From Heracleum sosnowskyi (taxonomy: Eukaryota; Streptophyta; Magnoliopsida; Apiales; Apiaceae), in contig JAUIZM010000120.1 of NCBI GenBank assembly GCA_030848705.1, forward strand, positions 1-64,000: a stretch of DNA of 64,000 nt. The letters are read 5' to 3'. The notes below the pieces were generated by a model that did not search any database, was not told the DNA's origin, and saw only the letters and a list, made by a program, of their open reading frames with translations. The position numbers and the translations under genes were made by a program. Positions 12,759-23,728 of this stretch are shown here, piece by piece. The stretch's first letter is position 1. Each line of letters opens with the position of its first letter.

Positions 12759-13398
12759 TCATTTATTTGTGAAAATATTAGATAAATGGGTGTATGTAAA
12801 TACAAAAGAAGTGGGATAGCACCAGGTCGGAGGATTGACGGCCTAGGCTATCGATTTGTGATGTTCAGGAAGGAAGGAGGAAGGAATACAGTAGGCACCT
12901 ACGCATTTCTTGTATGCGGGTTCCTGTTAATAAAAAAACAAGCCATACGCATTAATAAAAAAACAAGCCATACGCATTATAGATATGCGTCTTGTATGCT
13001 CATTCTGACTGCATTTTTGGTGTATGCGCATTTTGACGTGTTTTGGGCAACCAATCCTACAACCGTCATTTTGGGCACTGTTTCGTCAAAAAGAGACTCG
13101 GTACGCATTCTAAAACTCCTATAAAGTATAGTTCTATATATTATTTTATTTTTTTTATTTTGATTAAAAATTCATAAAATTTAATATAATATATAATGGT
13201 TGAGTTACAACATATACTTAGATCAATCTATAAAAAAAACCCAAAAAATTTGATATTAGATATCATACAGATGTACATGTCATTAAGGTAGTCTAAACAT
13301 ATTTTACATTGATATACTTAGAGTAATTTTCGTAATTTAATTGATATAATTTTTTAAAAAAATTATTACGCCACCGCGAAGCGCGACTTTTTCAACTA

Positions 13399-14094
13399 TC
13401 AATATATATATATATATATATATATATAAGAGGATATGTGGGAGGTGAGGTGGCGCCCCTAAAATTGTCTCAATATATTTTTCTAATTTTTTTAGCATTT
13501 TTGAATTTTTGAATTTTAAATACTAAAAATCAAAAAATATTCTTTAACATATTAGAAGTAGAATAGGTGTTCGAATTTATTAAGGAGAAGAGTTCGAATT
13601 TATAGCGAAGACATATAACTAAAAGTTGTATTTGAAGTAGAATAGGTGCTTGAATTTGTAGAATAGAAGAGTTCAAATATAAAAAAAAGTACTTGTAAAG
13701 TTCTATTTGAAGTAGAATAAGTATTTCAATTTATAAAGGGGAAGAGTTTAGATATAAAAGAAGTACTTGCAATTAAAAGTTCTATTGGAAGTAAGTAGAA
13801 TAAGTGTTTGTAATACATAAATAAAAGTTTTATTTGAAGTAAAATATGTGAAGTTATATATGTGTTTTTTCAACGAAAGAGTGGCTCATTAGAAAATAGT
13901 ATGATAACATAAAAATTAATATATAAGACAAGTATATATTCAATATATTAAATTTAAGATTTTGATATTAAAAAGGAAAACGTGTTTCACGGGAGGACGG
14001 CTTATTAGCGAGGATCGAGTAATTTTCGTAATTTAATTGATAGATTTTTTTAAAAAAATATTATGTCGCTGCGAAGCGCGACTTTTTCCGTTAG
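13399..14094 (+). mobile_element. Candidate non-autonomous Helitron (696 bp)
   Basis: Begins with TC after an A (13398/13399), then an AT-rich run leading into 'tataagaggatatg', the style of many plant Helitron 5' ends. It ends in TTAG followed by T (14091-14095), with a hairpin CGCT-GCGA-AGCG at 14067-14078 placed 12 nt before the end. A nearly identical 75-bp 3'-end segment with GCGAAGCGCG also lies just upstream (13321-13398), consistent with one Helitron inserted at the end of another. No coding capacity. The terminal TTAG instead of CTAG would be a point change. Confidence 0.45.
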
Positions 14095-14592
14095 TTGGAG
14101 TTTAAAAGTGTAAAGATATGTATAAAAATAAATGAAAATAACGAGTGAGACACCGCAATGATGACTTTTAATAAATTTCGTAATATGTCTCATCCTTACG
14201 TATATATCAATTTTTTTACAAATATACTCTAACTATGTTAAAATCACATGAGTTTACATACACCTATGTTATATCTCGGCAATTTTGTTATAATATTTAT
14301 TTATTTTATACTCAAATGTTCAATTTGATAAATTTAATATCACGTTATTGAAAATCATATTGATATTTTAACAATTAAAAATAAACATGTGATTGTTATC
14401 GTATAGATATTTATCCAAATTTTACGAAATCTAATCAAGTTATAAAATATTTGGTGGGTGTAAATGATATGTCATATTACAAAAGTACTATAAAAATATG
14501 ATATATAATCAAAATCTTATCCTTTTCGAATTTCTAATTACAAAATGATCTCAATCTAAAAACAATTTTGGGCGAGAAATCAGATCGGTGCC

Positions 14593-14619
14593 CGTGTCTC
14601 GCACGAGCTTTTACGCTAG
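14593..14619 (+). mobile_element. Helitron-type 3' terminus in copy A
   Basis: Hairpin CGTGT-CTC-GCACG (14593-14605, one G-T pair), then a 10-nt spacer, then CTAG (14616-14619) and T. The equivalent in copy B has a perfect stem. Confidence 0.5.
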
Positions 14620-15215
14620 TTGAAACTAATTGGCTGAGATATCCATTTAGGATTAATCGATAAATCAGGGATTAATTTGAATAAAAATCGGTTATATTTT
14701 AATAATAAAATTTTATTTTATGTATGATATTGATTCTTCTAGTTATGTGTTGATTAATTAATAATTATCATATTATAGTTTATAATTATTCATATTTAAT
14801 TAATATATTATTTTAATTTTGATAATTTATTATAAATATTCCGATCAAGAAACACTCATAAAGATTAATCGAATTATAAAAATCAAATCAGTCAAGTATC
14901 TTTTAGAGGATTAATCGATTAAATCGGGGATTTTAGAACCGTATATAGAAGTAAGAAGTAAAACAGTAGACATATATGTGCGTGTTTGGGATATCTTAAA
15001 TAATATAACTTTTACCTTAAAATGAATAACTGTCATATGAGTTTGGATAAATTTACTTATAAGTTAGTGAAATGTTACTAAATTAATTTTAAAAAAATTA
15101 TTTAATACAATGAACTCAATACAATGCATTTTAAATTAAGCAGACATTTAAAAATACTAATATATACTAATATAAACATATAAAGTATTATAAAAAAACA
15201 AAGAAATCATAATAT

Positions 15216-18200
15216 TTTTTAATAAAGTAATAATAAATTATAAATTATATTTACTCTAATTTTTGGAAAATAATCGATCGGACATTTGCTAGTCAATCCC
15301 AAAAAACATATTGCTAGTCAATATGAAACCTTACTAAACACCAAAATATTGTATACCATAAATACCTTTTTCTCAAGAGAGCAACATTAGTCAGCATCTT
15401 CCAGCTTTCGACGAGCCAGATGGAACTGCTTAGCAATCTCGTTCTTATGCTAAAGTTATTTGTAGTTACTAGCTTATAGCCGTGGTTACTTAAATTTTAT
15501 TTATAATTATTTTGTTTATAATTATAATTTTATTACTCATGCAACACACGATTATTTTTTTTAATATTTATAATTATATTTATTTATGAATATTTTAATA
15601 TTTAAAAGTTATTAGTTTACATGATTAAATTATTGTTAAAAAAGATTTAGCCAAAAAAATTATAGTTAAAAATTTGATATTTATTATATTTTACACGCTC
15701 AATTTAATATTTGTTTATATTGAGTTATAAAAATTAGATTTTGCCAATTTTATAGTCCACTTGAAATTCACAAAATAATCTTTAATTTAGTTGTGGTTTA
15801 ATAGTTCTTTTTCAATTAAAAACTATTCTAAAACTAAAAAAGAGAATAAAGTGACGAAATTTAATGTTGAGAATTCTATTCGATTTAGGAAATCTACTTA
15901 TATGTAGTTTAGATTATTAGAATACCCTTTATTAACCAAATACAGTTTTTAATGTTAAATCTAACGGTTTTCACCTATCTATTTAACATTAAACGATTTT
16001 TATTATTTTGGTATTAAATGAGTTTCCTTATTTAATTACAACTATTTTTATGTTTTGACTTTTTAGAAAATCCAATTCTAATATAATATATTTTAACTTA
16101 TATCATTTTTAGATAATAACTTCTTTTTATATGATATAATATTGATCATGTATTTTTAAAAGTATTGGATCTAACGGTTGAGAATGTTTTGGCGGTATTT
16201 AGGACCAAACTACCATGATAACATCATTAATTTTTCTTAATATTTATAATTTTTTTAATTTATAATTTTTTTAAATATTTATTGCTAAAATATAATATAC
16301 TCTTTTTTATAATATGTTAAAGATACGGGAACTTTGAACTTTTGAGAAAATAAATTATCATTTAAAATATAATTTTTTTTTGTAATAGTTCTTCTTTTAA
16401 AGTAGTACACCTTGATCAAAATTCTGTATAAATTTCATTTTTTTATAGTATATCCTGTAAATATTTATGTTATTATATTAAAGACTAATTAATGAAAGTT
16501 TCTTTATAAGTTTGGTCGCTTTGTTTGATCACTCAATCCATAATCGTTGAATCTTTCAAATTAAATTGTTGAAAAACGTTAGATATAACAGTAAAATTAT
16601 CATGTAGAATGATCTAAGGTTTGAATCTACCAACAACATATTAAAATTTATAGATTTTTTTGAAAAATAAGAACTTTTTCATTTTTTCTTGCAGACATAT
16701 ATTATTTGATAATATTTTTTGTAAAGTACGATTTTTCAGAAAAGTACTATACTAATTGATTAACAAACTTTTAAAGTTTCAAATTTAATAATTTACAATG
16801 TATATATATGTTTAAAAAGTTTGGCCTCTTCTATAGCTGAGTCTAAAATTTCAAAATAAGGTTTTTTTTTAATATGAATATAGTTCCGCTAACAATGAAA
16901 TGAGGCCTATATGAGTTCTTATAAAACAAAATCACCATTTACGTATAATTTATTATTTAATAATAAATAATATTTAATTAGTTATGATATAAAACTTAAT
17001 AAAATAGGATTAAAAATATGCATAATTTTATAATTTTATCCTCGTATTATTATATTCTTTGTTGATTTGAATTTTTCTTAGATTGATTTTAATTTTTGAA
17101 CATAGATTTCTAAATTTAAAATAGTTAGAAAAAAGTAATTGTCCATGGAAGAGAAAAGAAAGTCACGAATTTTTACACCCCACATGAAAATAACTAAATT
17201 ATCTTTAATTAAAAGATGGTTTAACATTTTTTATCTAGGTGGAATTGTCCATGGAAGAGAAAAGAAAGTCACGAATTTTTTACATGGAGAATTCTATTCA
17301 ATATAGAAAACTTATTTATATTTGGTGTAAATTATCAAAACACACCTTTTAGAATTTAAATATAATCATATTATTAATAAAATAAACTTTTTTAATATTT
17401 GATCTAACGATTTTCATTTATCTAGTTAAGATCTACTGGTCCTTATTAATTTGGTTGTCTACGGCCAAAATTTGGGATAAGATCCCTATTATGATTATTA
17501 TATATAAGGATTTAATATAATAAGGATATCAAGTATATACTGATATAATTATCTTACTAACTACTTTTACTTTTAATGTTTCGGTTTTATTTACGGTGTA
17601 AATAAAATTTTAAAATACATTATTACTTACAAATTATTAAATAGAATAAAATTTATGTTATGATTATATAAAATTTTATTCTCATATTATTATATTCTTT
17701 ATCGATTTGAATTTGTTCTTAATTAATTTTGATACTTTATTGAAAGAAACATAAAATTTCTATATTTAAAAGAATTAGTGGAAAAATAAATAAATTGGTG
17801 CTACAATAATAAAAAATATATTTATTAAAATTTAGATACTCACTTTAATATTTGGGTTCTATCTTGAGTTTTAGAAATTGAATTTTGACAATTTTACAAC
17901 TCATGCGAAACTAACGAAATTATCTTTAATTTAATGATGGTTTAATAATTATTATCTAACTTGACCAGTTGACCTACCCATAAAATAAACTGAAAAAAAA
18001 ATATGGTTAAGAAGTTTTACACAAAGAATTCAATTCAATATAGAAAACCAATTTATAATTGGTTTAAATTATCAAAGCACACTTCTTAGTATTTAAATAT
18101 AATCCTACCTTTAATCAAATACACATTTTAATATAAGTATTATATTCAAAATTATCGTTTATGAATATGAAACCCTCAACATTTTAATAATATTTTGATA

Positions 18201-20513
18201 TTATCATTTTATGTTTGTTATATGTAAAATAATATAATTATAATTTGGATTAATCAAATTGTTATGTTCCTTTAAAAAAAAGTGTTTAAATTTATTAATG
18301 TATAGGAGTTCTCCTAAGTCTCTTATAACGTAGGGTATCATTGTAATCGATATGAATTGTTATCTTGATATTTGGTTTAACAATTATTATCTAACTGGAA
18401 CTATACATAAATTCAAGAGAAAAGATATTTAAGAATTTTTACATAGAAAAATTTTAAATTATCAAAATACACTTTTTAGTATTTAAATATAATTCTATTA
18501 TTAATCAAATACACTTTTTAATATTAGATCTAACAATTCTCATCGGTCTATTTAAGATCTAACTATAATTATTAATTTGGTCGTATACTGATCGTACACG
18601 GACCAGATCGATTTTAATTTTTTCTTAAATTGATTTTAGTATTTTATTGAAATAAACATAGAATTTTATAAATTTAAAAGAATTAGGAAAAAAAAATTAA
18701 ATTGGTGCTACAATAATAAAAAAATATTTATTAAAATTTAGATAATAACTTTACTGTTTGGGCTCTATCTTGAGTTTTAGACAACAGATTTTAACGATTT
18801 TACCGCCCACGCGAAGCTTACAAAATTATCTTTAATTTAATGATGGTTTAATAATTATTATGTAACTGGAACTATCCATAAAATAAAGAAAAAAAATAAT
18901 TACGAATTTTTACATAAAGATTTCTATTCAATATAGAAAACCCATTTATAATAGGTTAAAATTATCAAAATACCCCTTTTAGTATTTAAATACTATCTTA
19001 TTATTAATCAAATACAATTTTTAATATTATATCTGACGGTCCTCATCGATTTGAATATTTATAGTTTTATAATCCAACGGATCGTATACTTTTGGTAGTA
19101 CAGTGACCGACCAAAGTTTTGGATAAGATCTCCATTACGCTTATTATATATAAGGAGTTAATACGAATTCGAGTTCGTTTTTGACTGATTGAATCAAACT
19201 AAAATTTGATAAAATCTCGAATATCATACGCATGGCAAAAGTTTGAATAGATATGTAGATATGTAGCAATGCTACATACTCCTTACAAAGACTACATCAA
19301 ATTCATTATTTCAATGATATGACACCTTTACCAAAAAAAATTAATGGAAAGAAAGAAGATCCCTATATTTGAGGAAGGATATTGCTTCCTTGTATGATGT
19401 CATTTTGTGCTACATAAGCTTTTTTCCTTTTTCTTCTTCTTTTTTTTTCTTTCACATTTTTTTCTATTACTTTTTTTTTTATCAGATTTTTTCTTTTACT
19501 TTTAAGATATAGAAAACTAATATAAGTAAAATAATATTTTAATTTCTTATACCATTATTTTCAAATATCTTAGGAAAGTTAAATAAGAAAGTCCAGTGAA
19601 GATGCTCTTATAATATAAAAAAATGCAAAAACATGCTCTTATAATATAAAAGAAAATGTAAAAACTAACTCGATCAAGTATTCAAATAGTACAACTTCTA
19701 ATTTTATATTGTGAACGCACCTTTGTAATTTAATCTAATATAATTGTAATTATTATGAGTTCCGAGTTTTTTTTTTCTTTCGTACAGATTGATATTATGG
19801 GTGGGGTTGAATTGAAATATTTTATGAAAAAAGATCGAGCATCTCATAGTAATTTGAATAAAAATCGCTTGTATTTTAATAATAAAATTTTATTTTATGT
19901 ATGATATTGATTGTGCTAGTTATGTGTTGATTAATTAATAATTATCATATTATAGTTTATAATTACTCATATTTTATTAATATATTATTTTAATATTGAT
20001 AATTTATTATAAATATTCCGATCAAGAAACACTCGTAAAGATTAATCAGGTGTATATATGAAATTAATTGTAATTGAAAATTTGTCCATAATCTTTCAAT
20101 TTAGACTACGTTTGACAATGTGTGTAAAAAAAAAGTGTTGCCGTAAAAATCAGAGAATTATTTAATAATGTTTTGAATATGTGTTTGATGATTATATAAA
20201 AGAAAATTATTATTTAGTGAAATTTGATGTTAAGAATGTAGTTTCTTCATGCAAAACTTAAAAACCTATTTTTCAGTGGTTGCTTTCTTTTTAGAAAAAT
20301 TAGGTTAAAATACTCTTTTAAATGTATAATTTTTAAAGTTTATAAAATAATTTTTAATTACCAAGAAAAAATCGCAGTAAGGTCTGCACAAAGCGAAAGA
20401 ATACCACTTAATTTCCATGAAAGAAATATTAGAAGCAAAAGGAGAGAAAATTTAAATTGAAAATAAAAAATTTAACTTCAACCATGCGAAGCGGGCAAAA
20501 ATTCTTGTATCAT
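15216..20513. repeat. Gene-free AT-rich field with degenerate repeat array
   Basis: No gene seen in 5.3 kb. Between about 15770 and 19150 a composite motif recurs in the same orientation at roughly 15780, 17190, 17920, 18370 and 18830. It reads 'tctttaatttaatgatggtttaat', then 'ttctattcaatatagaaaa', 'aattatcaaaatacac', 'attaatcaaatacac' and 'atctaacggttctcat'. Spacing is irregular (about 450-1400 bp), as expected for old copies of one element inserted into or amplified beside each other. At 19835-20047 lies a third, shorter copy of the segment shared by copies A (from 14665) and B (from 21850). Confidence 0.65.
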
Positions 20514-22375
20514 ATATTTGTGAAAATATTAGATAAATGGGTGTATGTAAATACAAAAGAAGTGGGATAGCACCAGGTCGGAGGATTGACGGCCTAATGG
20601 TAGGCTATCGATTTGTGATGTTGAGGAAGGAAGGAAGGAATACAGTAGGCACCTACGCATTTCTTGTAAGCGGGTTCTGTCCTTCGCATCCTTTGTATGC
20701 ATATGTTGGTAAAATAAATATTAAAAAATAAAAAAAACAAGCCATACGCATTATAGATATGCGTCGGCAATATATGCGCATTCTGACTATGCATTTTTGG
20801 TGTACGCGCATTTTGAAAATTTTGAAAATGCGTGTTCAGTTAGTCGTTTTGGGCAACCAATCCGACAACCGTCATTTAGGGCACTGTTTCGTCAAAAAGT
20901 GTTATATAGGGTTTTCTCTCTCGCGAGACTCGGTACGCATTTTAAAACTCCTATAAAGTATAGTTATATATATATTTATTATTTTTTCTTTTGATTAAAA
21001 ATTCATAAAATTTAATATAATATATAATGATTGAATTACAACAGATGCTTAGATCAATCTATAAAAAAAACCCAAAAAAATTGATATTAGATATCATATA
21101 GATGTGCATATCATTAAGGTAATCTAATCATATTTTACATTAATCAAAATATTTGTAAAAATTTAAATTTGAGTTAAAAAGTAATTCAAAATTATAAGAT
21201 AATTTTTTTTCAGTTTACCAAAATTTTAAAGTAGAACTTCGATATTGTGTAATAAACATTAGATTAAAATTAAACATCGAAGTTTAAAAGTGTAAAGATA
21301 TGTATAAAAATAAATGAAAATAATGAGTGAGACACCGCAAGGATGACTATTAATAAATTTCGTAATATGTCTCATCCTTACGTATATATCAATTTTTTTA
21401 CAAATATACTCTAACTATGTTAAAATCACATGAGTTTACATACACCTATGTTATATCTTGACAATTTTGTTATAATATTTATTTATTTTATACTCAAATG
21501 TTCAATTTGATAAATTTAATATCACGTTATTGAAAATCATATTGATATTTTAGCAATTAAAAATAAACATGTGGTTGTTATCGTATAGATATTTATCCAA
21601 ATTTTACGAAATCTAATCAAGTTATAAAATATTTGGTGGTGTAAATGATATGCCATATTACAAAAGTACTATAAAAATATGAGATATCATCAAAATCTTA
21701 TCCTTTTTCGAATTTCTAATTACAAAATGATCTCAATCTAAAAACAATTTAGGGCGAGAAATCAGATCGGTGCCCGTGCCTCGCACGAGCTTTTACGCTA
21801 GTTGAAACTAATTGGCTGAGATATCCATTTAGGATTAATCGATAAATCAGGGATTAATTTGAATAAAAATCGCTTGTATTTTAATAATAAAATTTTATTT
21901 TATGTATGGTATTGATTGTTCTAGTTATGTGTTGATTAATTAATAATTATCATATTATAGTTTATAATTATTCATATTTAATTAATATATTATTTTAATT
22001 TTGATAATTTATTATAAATATTCCGATCAAGAAACACTCGTAAAGATTAATCGAATTATAAAAATCAAATGAGTCAAGTATCTTGTAGAGGATTAATCGA
22101 TTAAATCGGGGATTTTAGAACCGTATATAGAAGTAAGAAGTAAAACAGTAGACATATATGTGCGTGTTTGGGATGTCTTTAAATAATGTAACTTTTACCT
22201 TAAAATGAATAATTCTCATATAAGTTTGGATAAATTCTTATAAGTTAGTGAAATGTTACTAAATTAATTTTAAAAAAGAATTATTTAATAAAATGAACTC
22301 AATACATGCATTTTAAATTAAGCCGACATTTAAAAATACTAATAAAAAAATTAAAGTATTATAAAAAAACAAAGA
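20514..22375. repeat. Direct repeat unit, copy B
   Basis: Same-orientation counterpart of 12759-15215, without the Helitron-like insertion at 13399-14094. Similarity ends near AAGTATTATAAAAAAACAAAG at 22350-22375. It is not coding: the short frame at 20537-20731 diverges from copy A by insertions. Confidence 0.85.
21775..21801 (+). mobile_element. Helitron-type 3' terminus in copy B
   Basis: Perfect 5-bp stem CGTGC-CTC-GCACG (21775-21787), a 10-nt spacer, CTAG (21798-21801), then T: a textbook Helitron 3' end. However, the similarity with copy A continues for another ~570 bp past it, so the terminus lies inside a larger duplicated segment. Confidence 0.55.
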
Positions 22376-23099
22376 ATTCAATCAATAAATTAATAAATCA
22401 AATAAAAACACGTTTTTGCTAACATTCAAGTTTTCATTTTATAGGTTATCGATTAAGTTAATAAGTTAGGTATATAAACACCATCTCGTAAACTCTCAAG
22501 GCATAAACGGGCTTAAAATATAATTGCCAAACAAGCCCTATACTTTTGCGGTTTTTGGCTTCGAGACAAAGAAGGGAAGGTGAGGAAACATGTGCATTAA
22601 GTAATAAATAAGTAATAAAGAAATGGAGTAGATCCTAGGTGGACCCTAGGAGGTAGGGTGGGAAAGGTGTGTTCTTCTGATTCTTCCTTTATTCTTCTGT
22701 CTCCTTTGTTCAAAACATAACATACATACATAAAGAAGTGTCATAATTAAGAAATTAATTATTTTAAATTTTCAAAAAATAAAAAACTCAAAATTGTAAA
22801 ATTAAAAAAATGGACAATTGTAGAGTTTTAATTTTTTTTTTTATCGAAATTATCGAAAATAATTTCCTTGCAAAGAAACGAGCGCCAAAAGTTGATACTA
22901 CAAAGATCTTCTGGACACTTTATGTGGGGGGTTGACATTATAATAATAATATATTTATTTAAAACCCAGTTAAGTTACTAAACTAAGAGCACTAATAAAG
23001 TACTGGTACAAGCAACAACACTGAGCAGGAAGTGTGACAGAGACAGTGTATGTATTTCTCATATACATACACACATTATTATAATCACATATTAATAAA
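22376..23099. other. Upstream region of the RIP gene
   Basis: Non-coding stretch between repeat copy B and the putative TATA box. It contains 'cctaggtggaccctagg' (near 22634) and A/T-rich tracts but no recognised element. It probably contains the promoter of the RIP gene. Confidence 0.4.
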
Positions 23100-23107
23100 T
23101 ATAAAAG
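23100..23107 (+). promoter_or_regulatory. Putative TATA box of the RIP gene
   Basis: TATAAAAG, lying just before the GA-rich leader. Transcription would start about 30 bp downstream, near 23130. Inferred from position only. Confidence 0.45.
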
Positions 23108-23129
23108 AGAGAGACAAGGAGAGAGAGAG

Positions 23130-23258
23130 AGCTGTCATCCCAATCTATTACCCTAAGAGAGAGAAAGAGAGACGAGAGACGAGAGAGAGACGAGAGACAA
23201 GGAGAAGAGCATTGTTAATTTCTTGCTGATTTTGTTTACCCCCATTTCTCACTCTACT
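23130..23258 (+). other. Putative 5' UTR exon of the RIP gene, GA-rich
   Basis: A GAGA-rich leader followed by a donor-like CTACT|GTATGT (GT at 23259). The matching acceptor would be TACACAG ending at 23723, six bases before the start codon ATG at 23729. This gives a 5' UTR intron of about 465 bp. Plausible but unproven without transcripts. Confidence 0.4.
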
Positions 23259-23338
23259 GTATGTATTGTTTTCTTGATATTTTACTTACCTCCATTTGTA
23301 TATGCACCTTAATTCTTGTTTTCCTGTTGCTTTTTTTT

Positions 23339-23481
23339 TTTTGAAATTATGTTTTGGTAATTTCTACTGGATGAGCTGGATTCTTATGCTCAAAAATTAG
23401 CTCTCTGAAGCTTATTAGAGTGTGGGTGTTTAATGATTTTTCTCTTGTGAATTTCATAGTAGTATTATATGTTGATTATAG
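23339..23481. repeat. 143-bp direct repeat, copy 1 (RIP 5' UTR intron)
   Basis: From TTGAAATTATGTTTTGG to TATGTTGATTATAG. Copy 2, at 24629-24771, is identical as far as I can read. Copy 1 lies in the putative 5' UTR intron and copy 2 in the coding intron. Confidence 0.95.
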
Positions 23482-23728
23482 TCTTATTAGAGTATGTGAA
23501 AATGTTAAAAAAAAAAAATCAACTAATATAATGAAATGATGGAAGTAATCAGAACCATTAATGAAATTAGGCTTTAAATTTTGTATTTGCGATCAAACAG
23601 AGTAAATAGATTTATTCCTACAGCTAAGGCATTATTGCAATCGTGTTGTTGGATGTTGCACTGTTATCCTCACAGACCTCCTTTCTTTAAGTAAATTTAA
23701 GTTGCAACTAATTACATACACAGAGGGA

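Larger units (their letters stand above)
12759..15215. repeat. Direct repeat unit, copy A
   Basis: Two blocks (12759-13300 and 14095-15215) match 20514-21130 and 21282-22375 in the same orientation and order. Between them copy A holds Helitron-like sequence missing from copy B. The repeated part contains non-coding palindromic words such as ATGCGCAT, a Stowaway-like piece (GACTCGGTACGCATT..., from 13094) and a Helitron-type terminus at 14593-14619. The apparent 112-codon frame at 12786-13124 is not conserved in copy B and is not a gene. Confidence 0.85.

Noticed and set aside
12786..13124. 112-codon frame repeated at 20537
   Set aside because: The two copies differ by frame-changing gaps and the sequence is dominated by repeats; non-coding.
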